A stretch of DNA of 64,000 nt. Source: Candidatus Thiodiazotropha sp. Lineage in GTDB: Bacteria; Pseudomonadota; Gammaproteobacteria; Chromatiales; Chromatiaceae. Location of the stretch: positions 1-64,000 of the forward strand of contig JAIVEQ010000001.1 of assembly GCA_023838465.1 (NCBI GenBank), in the 5' to 3' direction. Positions 25,441 through 34,561 of this stretch are shown here, in pieces. The notes beneath the pieces were generated by a model that searched no databases, was not told the DNA's origin, and saw only the letters and a list, made by a program, of their open reading frames with translations. Position 1 is the first letter of the stretch, and every line of letters begins with the position of its first letter. Both the position numbers and the translations under genes were made by a program.

Positions 25441-26671
25441 ATGAGTATGCGGGACAGGGATCAGACTGAATTAAAAATCGGGCTTGCCCTGGGTAGTGGC
25501 GCAGCCCGTGGTTGGTCACATATTGGCATCATCCATGGCTTGGCGGAAATGGGTATAGAGCCGGATATCATCAGTGGGAGTTCCATCGGTGCCCTCGTGG
25601 GAGCTGCCTATGCTGCAGATAAACTGGATCTGTTGGAAGCCTGGACCCGTTCACTTAACTGGAAGGAGATTATTCGGTTTCTCGATCCCGCACTGTTGGG
25701 TGGTGGGTTGATCCAAGGTGAAAAGCTGACTGATTTTGTTAATCACTATGTAAAAGATCTGGGGTTCGAAGGGTTGAAACGAGAGTTGGGCGTGGTGGCT
25801 ACTGACCTGGAGACGGGCAGAGAGATCTGGTTTCGAAAAGGTCCGGTGATGGAGGCAGTCAGGGCTTCAATCGCTGAGCGCCAAGGAAGGCTGAAAGCCG
25901 AGGCGGTTAGTCCCCGGTAGGCGTGAGGCGAGACTGTAGACCCGTCGTGCCTTGCGCCAGAGGGGATGCAAAGCGAGCATCCGAACACGGCGTCCAGTCA
26001 TTTGGGAACTGACGGCGGAGTGGTCACGAGCTTGCGATGTGATCACGTAGTGTCAGTGACCAGGACCGTCCGGGGCACTAATAGGTTGTCAAAGATCGAG
26101 TGTCTTTTAGGCCTGGGACGCCTAAAAGACATCACGAGATCGAAGACTCACTTGCAGCCTTCCCGGACTTTTTACACCCCTCCAACATGATGGACGCTGG
26201 CTGGTGGATGGTGGGCTTGCCAACCCGGTTCCGGTCTCTCTTTGCCGAGCCATGGGGGCTGACATTGTCATTGCCGTTAACCTCAATGGCGATATACTCG
26301 GCAAGCATCTACGTCGCGATGCTGCAAAGGATGAAAAGCCCGATCGGGTCAGAGAAGATGATCTTATAAGCAGGATTGCGGGCCAGATGAAGAGCACCCT
26401 GAATGCGCGCAAGAAAGATCTAATGTCCCGTATATTTGGTGTCGACCGGAAAGAGCCTGGTCTATATGAGGTGTTGGCCAGCTCCATCAATATTATGCAG
26501 GACCGCATCACCCGTAGCCGTATGGCAGGCGATCCTCCGGAAGTGATTCTTGCTCCACGCATGTCTCAGTTGGGACTGATGGAGTTCGACAAGGCAAACA
26601 CGGCTATTGCCGAAGGCCGTCTGGAGGTTGAACGAATGCGCTTTGCCTTGGAGCAGTTGTTTGAAAGATAA
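25441..26671 (+). pseudogene. Patatin-like phospholipase (RssA-type), split by a 283-bp insertion
   Basis: The 5' part (25441-25871) encodes the oxyanion glycine loop GSGAARGW and the nucleophile elbow GSSIG. The 3' part (26155-26671) encodes LPGLFTP, DGGLANPVP with the catalytic Asp, and the C-terminus. Between them lies the element at 25872-26154. Deleting exactly those 283 bases restores a 948-nt frame of 315 codons plus stop, close to the size of E. coli RssA. As it stands, translation runs into the element and stops at 25920, giving a 159-residue product without the catalytic Asp. The gene is inactive unless the element is removed. Confidence 0.88.
25872..26154 (-). mobile_element. 283-bp structured mobile element, copy 1
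   Basis: By eye this is identical to the reverse complement of 44941-45223. It has no credible ORF but strong stems, including an 11-bp perfect stem (26102-26112 with 26120-26130) and GGATGC/GCATCC (25964-25969, 25977-25982). It interrupts a patatin gene with no target duplication. Outside one end is TCAAT here and TCATT at copy 2 (ATTGA/AATGA on the other strand). Lack of duplication, hairpin ends and this flank fit IS200/IS605-related elements, perhaps a stand-alone HEARO (IscB omega) RNA. The strand is given for the ATGA-on-the-3'-side reading and is an inference. Confidence 0.75.
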
Positions 26672-26679
26672 AGCCGACC

Positions 26680-27564
26680 TTATTCATTAACAAACGGATA
26701 GAAGGGTTCATTGACCTGTTGGAGGTTAGGCTTATCCTGCAGCATACGTGCCTTGACTCGGGTGGTTGTCAACCCCTTCTGATCAAAAATCTCGGGGAAC
26801 AGACGGAACACACGGCTGCTCTCCCGAGGTCTCTTCCATGCAGCACTCTCCAGTTGTTTTCGGATTTCAGATTCAAGACTCAATTGCAGTAGCCAGGGCG
26901 CTTGCCAGCTAAGGAAATCTGTGACCAGTTGTTTATGGTCCGCATCAATCCACTGATCGCGAAACAATAAAGGAGGAAAGGCCGCCGCTGGAAAGTGTTC
27001 ACCATGTTGACCACTGCCCGCACCATCGGCACTTCGCTTGATCCAAGTTGCTGTGGATTGCTTTCCTGCCGTATCCCTGATCAGACGTGTCAGATCTTCT
27101 GCATCCCCTGAACTGGAACAAAACCGCTTAGCGGCCTGCCCTCCGGGGTACCAGGCAGGTCTATCGTTCTCACAGAGGGTATCACGGTCAAGCGCGCTTT
27201 CGAGTAATGCTAGAGGGTGTCCTGTCAATTCATCAAGCAACCAGTGCTCGATATGATCTGCTGCTGGGAACGGGATACTGTCAGCATGCCGTTCAACCAT
27301 GGAAAGAAGGTGGTCACCAATCTGTTCAATAAGTCCGGATGGCATAGTTCCACGAATACGAGAACGGTTCAGGCCCCGGGTTGAATTCCAGCTTCCATAA
27401 ACAATTTCTGAAAGTCCCGTATGGCTGATAATGCTCTCATCTGCGACATACAGTTTCCAATCCCAGCCATCCATACTCTCAGCGACCCCACCCTTTACAG
27501 TGATGATTTGTTGTACCCCATGAAAAGGGGAGAGGAGGCGACGGCTGTATGTGTGAGTCTCCAT
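26680..27564 (-). CDS. Hypothetical protein, about 294 residues
   Basis: The family is not recognised. The product is soluble-looking, without signal peptide or membrane helices. It starts METHTYSRRLLSPFHGVQQI, has GWDWKLYVADES near the N-terminus, a central Cys (RFCSSSGD), and a helical C-terminal half. The start at 27564 is the first ATG. A TTG at 27624 would add 20 residues, and neither has a good ribosome site. It ends 8 bases after the patatin gene on the opposite strand. Confidence 0.6.
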   Translation of the reverse strand: METHTYSRRLLSPFHGVQQIITVKGGVAESMDGWDWKLYVADESIISHTGLSEIVYGSWNSTRGLNRSRIRGTMPSGLIEQIGDHLLSMVERHADSIPFPAADHIEHWLLDELTGHPLALLESALDRDTLCENDRPAWYPGGQAAKRFCSSSGDAEDLTRLIRDTAGKQSTATWIKRSADGAGSGQHGEHFPAAAFPPLLFRDQWIDADHKQLVTDFLSWQAPWLLQLSLESEIRKQLESAAWKRPRESSRVFRLFPEIFDQKGLTTTRVKARMLQDKPNLQQVNEPFYPFVNE

Positions 27565-27816
27565 ACCAGAGATTTTGGTATTGAATAAGTGATTCGGCAA
27601 GTCTTTATGATGTGGTTTGTTCAACAGAGAGTGTGAGCCAACTGCAGATCTTTACGTCTATCAATATTACGACTTTATAAAATTACGGTGGGCAAGATGG
27701 AGGATGGAAATAAAGAGCGGTATGATTCTGATACTAACCTACATTCGGGTTAGTTATATTGAATAGGTTAATGCGCGTGTAGGACACTACATCAGACTGG
27801 AGCGTAGGAGGATCAA

Positions 27817-28356
27817 TTGGCTAACTCACTACAAGATCAACTTTTGAAAGCTGGTTTGACCGATGAAAACAAGGTCAATAAAGCGAAAAAGGCTAAACAG
27901 CGTAAGGAGATGGAGCAGCGCCACAAAAAAAATAAAGTGGATGATGAATCCGTGCGCTTGGCTAAAATGGCAAAGGCCAAGGATATGGAACGTGATCGGG
28001 AGTTGAATCGGAGAAAGAACGAGGAGGCGGAGCAAAAAGCGGTTGCTGCTCAAATCAGGCAGTTGGTCGAGATGAATCGTGTTCCACTAGAAGATGGAGA
28101 GATTGCATACCATTTCAATGATGATGAGAAGATTCAACGAATCCATGTAACAGAAAAAATGCATGGACAACTCAGCCGTGGACAATTGGCAATCGTCAAA
28201 TTAGATATGCACTATGATGTCATCCCTGCTGGTGTTGCAGAGAAGATCAGCTGGAGAGATACCGCCTGCATTATCGTACACAATGATCGTGAATTAGAAG
28301 ATGATAGTGACGATCCCTATGCAGACTTTAAGGTGCCTGACGATCTGATGTGGTGA
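27817..28356 (+). CDS. DUF2058 (YaiL-like) protein
   Basis: The product has 179 residues, reading ANSLQDQLLKAGLTDENKVNKAKKAK after a TTG start. The start is well supported by GGAGG 7 nt upstream. A highly charged Lys/Arg/Glu coiled-coil region (about 18-80) is followed by a globular part with IAYHFNDDEKI and CIIVHND. This matches the DUF2058 family, including E. coli YaiL, often described as nucleoprotein- or polyamine-associated. Its last 29 bases overlap the convergent gene that follows. Confidence 0.82.
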   Translation: MANSLQDQLLKAGLTDENKVNKAKKAKQRKEMEQRHKKNKVDDESVRLAKMAKAKDMERDRELNRRKNEEAEQKAVAAQIRQLVEMNRVPLEDGEIAYHFNDDEKIQRIHVTEKMHGQLSRGQLAIVKLDMHYDVIPAGVAEKISWRDTACIIVHNDRELEDDSDDPYADFKVPDDLMW

Positions 28357-28714
28357 TGGTAGCCTTCTCCACCAGCATGGGGTATTTATAGCCGGCGCCG
28401 AAGTCATGGTCGAGGACCAGGGTACCCGTAACCTTAACCTGGTCACCCACATTGGCTGTGCTTTGACTGGTGATTGTGATGTCATGAGTGCCATCTTTGG
28501 GATTGCCAGACCCATCCTGCAGATGGATGAAATTTCTCTGCATAATCTGGTTGTTCACCTTAACCACTTTGCCTTGTAAAGTGACCTGTTTGCCATTCAA
28601 GGCGGTCCCGTCTTTGTAGAGGTTCCCAACCGAAGTAGTGATCGATTCATCTGCCTGCAGGGGTGACAGGAGAAGGCAAAAGAGAAGGCTGATTAGGGTG
28701 AAAGCTTGGTACAT
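28328..28714 (-). CDS. Periplasmic OB-fold protein (NrfJ-like)
   Basis: The product has 128 residues from the ATG at 28714. A signal peptide (about 1-21, MYQAFTLISLLFCLLLSPLQA) precedes an OB-type beta barrel: GKQVTLQGKVVKVN, RNFIHLQDGSG, then a GDQVKVTGTLVLDHDFG strand pair. Such domains occur in NrfJ-like and related periplasmic binding proteins, where the ligand is often unknown. It overlaps the end of the convergent DUF2058 gene by 29 bp. Confidence 0.65.
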   Translation of the reverse strand: MYQAFTLISLLFCLLLSPLQADESITTSVGNLYKDGTALNGKQVTLQGKVVKVNNQIMQRNFIHLQDGSGNPKDGTHDITITSQSTANVGDQVKVTGTLVLDHDFGAGYKYPMLVEKATITTSDRQAP

Positions 28715-29075
28715 GTGCCTATCCTGTGTTTCGGTGAGATAAGCGCGCAGTATAACACTTGTTTCTTTCTCGAACCCCGGATTTGTCCGCAAATGAGTTG
28801 TTTACTAAAACTGTAGTGTGTGTCAGTTCGTACCTACTTGCATCAGGGGAAGAGCCAATAAAGGGCCGGATTTCAGCGATGATTGCGTCCGCAATAGTGA
28901 CATGACAAAACCACACAAATTGACATCTTAATCCCGCTACGTTTAATGTTGTACAAAACAACAAGGAAGAAATAAGGCTTACTTCATAACGAAGCCCTGA
29001 AAAAAAAGAATTAACAGGGCGCAGGAAATCGTTTCATTTTTACCTGAATACGTGGGTTTACAGGGAGTGTAGAGC

Positions 29076-31046
29076 TTGCTCTATATGACCGGATGGATAC
29101 CCGGTTTCAGGTATTTAACGAGGGCCAATGATGTGGTGGATACAACAACTGCCGAGGAGACAGCTCCGAGGTTGAGGTTAACCCGTGAGCACATCGTGGA
29201 GATCGTCAGCGACTCCGGTGAAGGTGCACAAAAGGCTGGTCAGACCTTTGGAACTGTCTGCGCCAGAATGGGCAATGGCGTCTGGACCGTAGAGATCATT
29301 CCTGCTGAAATCCAACCCCCCGCCCGTTCACCTGCCGGTGCCAGCGGCATCCGTATACGCCTTGCCTCTCATACGGTTACCAATATGGGAGATGAGGCCG
29401 ATATTGTCGTTGCTTTTAATGAGCAGGTTCTCTACTCACGTATCGTCAACGGTGCCTACAAAGAGGGCACCCAGGTCCTATTGGAGGACAAATGGCGTGA
29501 CGATAAGGTGCCTGAGATCCGTGAGCAATATGCAAAAGCAGTGGCAGAGTTCCGTAAGAACGGCCTGATCGTGCATGAACTGCCGATTGAAAAGGCCTGT
29601 CTCGAGATCGTGCCGAATCCACGTCGCGGCAAAAATATGTTCGTTCTGGGTATGCTGTGCCGTATCTATTCGCGGGATGTGGTCCTCGCCAAGGGGGAGA
29701 TCGCCAACACCTTCAAGCGAAAGGGCGAGAAGGTGATCGATATCAATCACCGTTTGTTCGATGCGGGCTATCAGTTTGCTAAAGAGAAGCTGGTGTTGGA
29801 CTACCAGGTTCCACCACAACCATTGGAGGAGAGGGAGGGCAAACGCTTTATCGTCACCAATGGCAATACGGCACTGGGCCTGGGGGTAATGGCCTCTGGC
29901 ATGGAGCTGGTCTCCATGTATCCGATCACCCCTGCCACCTCGGCATCCCACTATCTAGCCGATGTCTATCATGAGGTTGGTGGCTTTATCCATCAGGCTG
30001 AGGATGAGATCGCAGCGGCAGGATTTGCAATCGGGTCCTCCTTTGCAGGTAAGACCGCCTGTACCATTACCTCTGGCCCAGGGCTGGCACTCAAAAGTGA
30101 GATGTTGGGTCTGGCCGTGATGGCGGAAGTTCCTCTGGTGGTCTGTTTAGTCCAGCGGGGCGGGCCTTCCACCGGCTTGCCGACCAAGGTGGAACAGGGT
30201 GACTTGCTGGCGGCACTCTTCGGTGAGCCGGGTGATGCACCGAAAGTGGTCATTGCAGCCGCTACGATTGAGGAGTGCCTACACTTCGTGGTGATGGCGC
30301 GACGGCTTGCCGAGACATTCCGTACCCCGGTGATATTGCTCACCGATGCGAATCTGGCAACAGGTGTTCAGCCCTACCAAAGGCCGGAACCGAGCCTCGA
30401 CTGGTTGGCTCCACCCATAGATCAGTCGGATTGGGATGAACATATCCCGCCCTACAATTGGGACTCCGAGACCGGCCTCTCTCCACGACCGATTCCTGGT
30501 ATGTCCGGTGGTCAATATATCCTTACCGGCCTGGCCCATACCAACCACAGTAAGGTGGCCTACGATTCTGATTCAAATCAGCATGGTTCCAACATGCGCA
30601 GTCGTAAATTTGCCGCCCTGGCCAGTACCCTGAAGCCACCTGTCGTGCATGGCGATGAAGAGGGTGATCTGCTGGTGGTGGGTTGGGGTTCAACCCTGGG
30701 CGCCATCGAGGAGGCTGTCGATCGTGCCCGTGCTGAGGGTTATAAGATCTCATCCCTGCATCTGCGTTTTATTTTACCGATGGAACCCGGATTGAAAGCG
30801 ATATTCAAGCGTTTTCGAAAAATCATGACTGTGGAGATCAACTACAGCGATGATCCAGATGCACCACTGATCACGGAAGAGACCCGACGTTATGCCCAAC
30901 TCGCCATGCTGTTGAGGGCTCATACACTAATCGATATCGATTGCTGGTCAGTTGTATACGGTCACCCATTACAACCTGGCATGATCAAAAATGTGCTCAC
31001 AAAGCGGCTCGAAGACCTGCAAGGAGAGACCCCATGTTCGGATTGA
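29076..31046 (+). CDS. korA: 2-oxoacid:ferredoxin oxidoreductase, fused gamma-alpha subunit
   Basis: The product has about 656 residues. A gamma domain (about 38-230: IVSDSGEGAQKAGQTFG, SGIRIRLAS) is joined to the alpha pyrimidine-binding domain (about 250-480: GNTALGLG, SMYPITPATSASHYLA, HQAEDEIAAAG) and a transketolase-like C-terminal domain (about 550-640). With KorB it would interconvert a 2-oxoacid, CoA and oxidised ferredoxin with acyl-CoA, CO2 and reduced ferredoxin; 2-oxoglutarate is the usual substrate for this type. GGGAG lies 8 nt before the TTG at 29076; an ATG at 29085 and a GTG near 29133 are alternatives. First gene of an 11-gene operon. Confidence 0.85.
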   Translation: MLYMTGWIPGFRYLTRANDVVDTTTAEETAPRLRLTREHIVEIVSDSGEGAQKAGQTFGTVCARMGNGVWTVEIIPAEIQPPARSPAGASGIRIRLASHTVTNMGDEADIVVAFNEQVLYSRIVNGAYKEGTQVLLEDKWRDDKVPEIREQYAKAVAEFRKNGLIVHELPIEKACLEIVPNPRRGKNMFVLGMLCRIYSRDVVLAKGEIANTFKRKGEKVIDINHRLFDAGYQFAKEKLVLDYQVPPQPLEEREGKRFIVTNGNTALGLGVMASGMELVSMYPITPATSASHYLADVYHEVGGFIHQAEDEIAAAGFAIGSSFAGKTACTITSGPGLALKSEMLGLAVMAEVPLVVCLVQRGGPSTGLPTKVEQGDLLAALFGEPGDAPKVVIAAATIEECLHFVVMARRLAETFRTPVILLTDANLATGVQPYQRPEPSLDWLAPPIDQSDWDEHIPPYNWDSETGLSPRPIPGMSGGQYILTGLAHTNHSKVAYDSDSNQHGSNMRSRKFAALASTLKPPVVHGDEEGDLLVVGWGSTLGAIEEAVDRARAEGYKISSLHLRFILPMEPGLKAIFKRFRKIMTVEINYSDDPDAPLITEETRRYAQLAMLLRAHTLIDIDCWSVVYGHPLQPGMIKNVLTKRLEDLQGETPCSD

Positions 31047-31987
31047 AACCTGACTGGTCGCTGGAAGTCTTTGAGCGATATTTCACCATGGGCGACTATG
31101 CCGGGGGCGAAGCAAGATGGTGTCCTGGTTGTGGTGATCATGCAGTATTGACGGCTGCGCAGAAGGTGTTGCGCGACGAACAGCAGCGTCCTGAGATGTC
31201 GGTCTGTGTCTCAGGCATCGGTTGCTCCAGTCGCATGCCACACTATCTGGGTACCTATGGCTTTCATGGTCTGCACGGACGGGCGCTGCCTGTTGCCTGT
31301 GGTATCAAGTCCAGGCGTCCGGAACTGGATGTGTGGGTGGCGACGGGAGATGGCGACTGCTTCTCCATAGGCACCGCGCACTGGATCCATGCACTGCGCT
31401 ATAACATGGATATGACCCTGATGGTCTTCGATAATGCCATTTATGGATTGACCAAGGCGCAAACTTCTCCCACCAGCCCCCAGGGTCTAAAAACCAATAC
31501 CCACCCCTTTGGCGCCATACTCGATCCACACAATCCATTGACGGTGACCTTGGGTGTTACCAATGTCTCTTTCGTGGCTCAAGTGGCGGATTGGAATCCG
31601 CCGCTGCTCTACGAGACGCTCAAGGCTGCGTATCGTCACAAAGGGACCGGCTTCGTTCGAATCATTCAACGTTGCCCTGTTTATTCAGACAATTTTTCCA
31701 AAGAGTTGCAGCAGAATCCAGATCGGTTTGTCCTGCTGGAGCATCAGCAGGGGATACCGGTGGATAAGAGTGTCAGCCGTCAGTTTCCCAACCGGTTGGA
31801 GCATGATCCATCGGATCTGGGTCGGGCCTTTCAACTCGCAGCGGATAGCTCAAAGATGCCGCTGGGTTTGCTCTACCACAATCCGGATGCCCAGTGCTAT
31901 GAGGATCTTTCAAGCCAGGGGGTCGCGATGACGCCGGAACAGAGACTGGCCGGTTTTAACGCTGTTTTGGACCGTATCACTGTCTGA
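31034..31987 (+). CDS. korB: 2-oxoacid:ferredoxin oxidoreductase, beta (ThDP-binding) subunit
   Basis: The product has 317 residues. WCPGCGDH and GIGCSSRMPHY supply the Fe-S and substrate-region Cys. GDGDCFSIGTAHWI followed by FDNAIYGLTKAQ is the full thiamine-diphosphate/Mg2+ motif (GDG to N). TSPTSPQGLKTNT is typical of 2-oxoglutarate:ferredoxin oxidoreductases. Unlike the PFOR-like proteins downstream, its active site is intact, so catalysis in this operon must come from KorAB. It overlaps korA by 13 bp and has AGGAGAG before the ATG. Cytoplasmic. Confidence 0.9.
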   Translation: MFGLKPDWSLEVFERYFTMGDYAGGEARWCPGCGDHAVLTAAQKVLRDEQQRPEMSVCVSGIGCSSRMPHYLGTYGFHGLHGRALPVACGIKSRRPELDVWVATGDGDCFSIGTAHWIHALRYNMDMTLMVFDNAIYGLTKAQTSPTSPQGLKTNTHPFGAILDPHNPLTVTLGVTNVSFVAQVADWNPPLLYETLKAAYRHKGTGFVRIIQRCPVYSDNFSKELQQNPDRFVLLEHQQGIPVDKSVSRQFPNRLEHDPSDLGRAFQLAADSSKMPLGLLYHNPDAQCYEDLSSQGVAMTPEQRLAGFNAVLDRITV

Positions 31988-31991
31988 AAAC

Positions 31992-32013
31992 CCATCCAGG
32001 GAAGGCTGGATGG
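31992..32013 (+). promoter_or_regulatory. Intra-operon hairpin between korB and the 840-residue gene
   Basis: CCATCCAG (31992-31999) and CTGGATGG (32006-32013) form a perfect 8-bp stem with a 6-nt loop in the only sizeable gap of the operon. A T-run follows only about 15 nt later, so it is more likely a processing or stability element or a weak attenuator than a full terminator. Confidence 0.6.
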
Positions 32014-32038
32014 ACTCCCCAATAAGAGTTTTTCTGAT

Positions 32039-34561
32039 ATGACAATAACAACTCATACAACCGCTGAGGATCGCTCAACCCAATTGCCAGACAATGATTC
32101 GGGACGGCTGCCTTCCCTGCCGATGGCAGTCAAAGATGCTAAGGCGACCCGGGAGCTGATGTTCGTCCTGCGTCATTTTCACCTCGGCGACCCGACTGCC
32201 AGGGAACAATTGGAATCGATAGGCAACGATTACCTGCCTGCATTGCTCGATCCCTATCGCGATGTATCCCGATTGCGTTATGACTATCCCCTGTTTCTTT
32301 TTCCTCCCCATGCCGAAGAGCGTTATCAGACCGCTGAAGAGCTTGCTTGCCCGTTGTCTCACTGGTTTCAACAGGCATTGATACAATTTGCGTCCGGTGA
32401 AAACGAGGCTCGTGTACTGAAGGATTACCTCCCCTGGCTTGAGCATCATATACGCAAACTGTTGCAGCAACGGGAAGGCCCTGTTGATGCCGGTGCGACA
32501 CTGGCAGAGTCCAGCATTGCCCTGCAAGCCCATCTCGATCTACCCGCACCGGATCAGCAGCGGTTGGGTAGTGATATCAATCAGCTGTTAAAGGTAGTAC
32601 CGGAGGGAGGACAGTTGTTGAGTTATGGCCGTTATCCTGCACTCCATCTTCTTATCCATGCTGTGCGTAGCCAGGCTGCGATTCTGCAGAGTCGCTTTCA
32701 ACAGCGGATCAATCGTTGTGTGAGTGGTCTGAACAAGCTTCTCGAGGTCGAGTGGATAAAATCGGATGAGTCGATTGAGCCCAAAATGGCCCGCGACAGC
32801 GTCGGACTGGGTGGCGAGTTATTTGATCCTGAGCGGCTTTCGGCAGTAATGGACCATTCCCGCGGTACCCAGATAATCTCAGAAAGACGTCGTGAACGTA
32901 TCGAGTATGCCTTAAAAATCATGGAGGACTGGGAGCCTGATCCGGTCCTGGTCCGCTTTCTGCACATCGGCACGCTCACCGATCCCTGGGTTCAGGAGGT
33001 CGATTTCTGCCAGGAGATAACTGATCGAGATCCTTGTGCCAAGGCGATGGAGATCTTTGATCGAGAGGCAGAGAAGCTCACCTCGATCTTCAGCGCAGTA
33101 CGCATTGCCGAGTTGGATATTGAAGGTATCTATAACCCGGAACTGCACAACCCCTGGTTTGCCAACTTCAGCTGGGAGGCCTTTTCTCAGGATGAGCTAA
33201 GGATGGTGCCATCGGTGATCGCTTTGGGTTCGGCGGACCAGGTGGCGGGGGAGGGACTGCGTACCTTTTCCCGTCTACTCAGCTCAGGACGGCCGATACA
33301 GATTTTGATCCGAGTCCTGGCCCATGCCGATCCGGGTGCCGGACTGGATGGTAATCCTTTCCAGAGTTTCAGGACTGAGTTGAGCTATCTGGGTATCAGT
33401 CATCGTCAAGCGGTTGTCGATCAATCCTCCGCCGCCCGTCATCAGCATCTTTTAAAGTGCTACCTGATGGCTATGGACGCAACCCGAACCAGTCTGCATG
33501 TAATCAATACCGGTTTACGCCCAGCAGGCAATCTACTGCCACTCAATGCCTGGTTAGTGGCCGGTTCTGCCATTGAAAGTCGCGCCCACCCCTTTTTTCG
33601 TATCAATCCGGAAGCAGGTGATTCCGCTTCAGTAAGAATGGACTTCAGCGGTAACCCCCAAGCAGACAGTGATTGGCCCCTGCACCCGTTTCAGTATCTG
33701 GACGACAACGGCAGCAATGTCACCTTAGAATTGGCATTTACCTTTGCTGACCATGCCTTGCTGATCGAACGTCTGCGTGACCATTTTCGTGCGATTCCCC
33801 CTGGTTGTGATTCTGTAGGGCTGGTCTCGATCCAGGACTATCTGTCGATGAGCCTGGAGGAGGCTTATAAGCGGGTACCCTTCGTGTGGGCGATAGATGG
33901 AAATGCCATTCTCCACCGGTTGGTGATCTCCAGAGCGCTTGCCCTTGCCTGTCGCGACCGTCTTAACTATTGGCATACCCTGCAGGAGATGGCAGGGGTG
34001 CGTAACCGATATGTCGATATGGCGGTTGAGGAGACTCGCGCCGAGGAGCGCAAGCTCGCCGATGAGGCCATGCAACGATTGCAGGCGGTACACGCAGAGG
34101 AGGTGGAGCGGGTTAGAAACGAAGCTGCCAGCGAGGCCATGCAGCGGCTGACTGATGTGTTGCTGGGTATGGATGCAGAGGGGGGGAGTCATCCTGTCCT
34201 GATGCGTTCATCATCTCCCCCGGAGAATGAAGCCCTATCCACTGTCAAGCAGGTGCATGAAGCAACAGAAGAGCGTGACACACCCCCTGAAGAGGATGAG
34301 GTACTCTCCTTCGATGAGCCCTGGATAGATACTCCGCTCTGCACCAGCTGTAATGATTGCCTGCCGATCAATCCTCAACTTTTTATCTATAACGAAGAGA
34401 AGCAGGCCATGCTTGGAGATCTTGGCAGTGCGACATTCGCCCAACTGGTTCAGGCAGCCGAAATCTGTCCCGCGAAGTGTATACATCCGGGCAAGCCGTC
34501 CAACCAGGATGAGCCGGATCTGGATCAATTGATTGAACGCGCAGCCCCATTCAACCAATGA
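32039..34561 (+). CDS. Degenerate PFOR C-half-like protein with C-terminal ferredoxin motif
   Basis: The product has 840 residues. RDVSRLRYDYPLF (74-86) parallels RDLSRFRKQHPLF of the 1533-residue protein encoded downstream, just before that protein's ferredoxin motif. GSADQVAGEGL (about 397) then PIQILI and AGLDGNP parallel its degenerate thiamine-domain. KRVPFVW, LQEMAGV and a coiled coil (about 655-710) also match. The thiamine motifs are absent. The C-terminus has CTSCNDC (Cys768, 771, 774) and a later CPAKC, a likely 4Fe-4S site. I infer a non-catalytic electron-transfer or scaffold partner of KorAB/Rnf. The stop overlaps rnfB by 4 bp. Confidence 0.75.
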   Translation: MTITTHTTAEDRSTQLPDNDSGRLPSLPMAVKDAKATRELMFVLRHFHLGDPTAREQLESIGNDYLPALLDPYRDVSRLRYDYPLFLFPPHAEERYQTAEELACPLSHWFQQALIQFASGENEARVLKDYLPWLEHHIRKLLQQREGPVDAGATLAESSIALQAHLDLPAPDQQRLGSDINQLLKVVPEGGQLLSYGRYPALHLLIHAVRSQAAILQSRFQQRINRCVSGLNKLLEVEWIKSDESIEPKMARDSVGLGGELFDPERLSAVMDHSRGTQIISERRRERIEYALKIMEDWEPDPVLVRFLHIGTLTDPWVQEVDFCQEITDRDPCAKAMEIFDREAEKLTSIFSAVRIAELDIEGIYNPELHNPWFANFSWEAFSQDELRMVPSVIALGSADQVAGEGLRTFSRLLSSGRPIQILIRVLAHADPGAGLDGNPFQSFRTELSYLGISHRQAVVDQSSAARHQHLLKCYLMAMDATRTSLHVINTGLRPAGNLLPLNAWLVAGSAIESRAHPFFRINPEAGDSASVRMDFSGNPQADSDWPLHPFQYLDDNGSNVTLELAFTFADHALLIERLRDHFRAIPPGCDSVGLVSIQDYLSMSLEEAYKRVPFVWAIDGNAILHRLVISRALALACRDRLNYWHTLQEMAGVRNRYVDMAVEETRAEERKLADEAMQRLQAVHAEEVERVRNEAASEAMQRLTDVLLGMDAEGGSHPVLMRSSSPPENEALSTVKQVHEATEERDTPPEEDEVLSFDEPWIDTPLCTSCNDCLPINPQLFIYNEEKQAMLGDLGSATFAQLVQAAEICPAKCIHPGKPSNQDEPDLDQLIERAAPFNQ

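Noticed and set aside
25872..26154. Group I intron in the patatin gene (T before and G at the end of the insert)
   Set aside because: The exon bases before the insert can pair only weakly with the 5' part of the element and differ at copy 2, and copy 2 lies outside any gene. The conserved group I core was not recognisable. Splicing is not excluded.
25966..26190. A 74-codon frame inside the mobile element, with an identical peptide encoded in the second copy
   Set aside because: The identity follows from DNA identity of the two copies. The frame runs past the element edge into the patatin gene, has no ribosome site, and does not resemble any protein.
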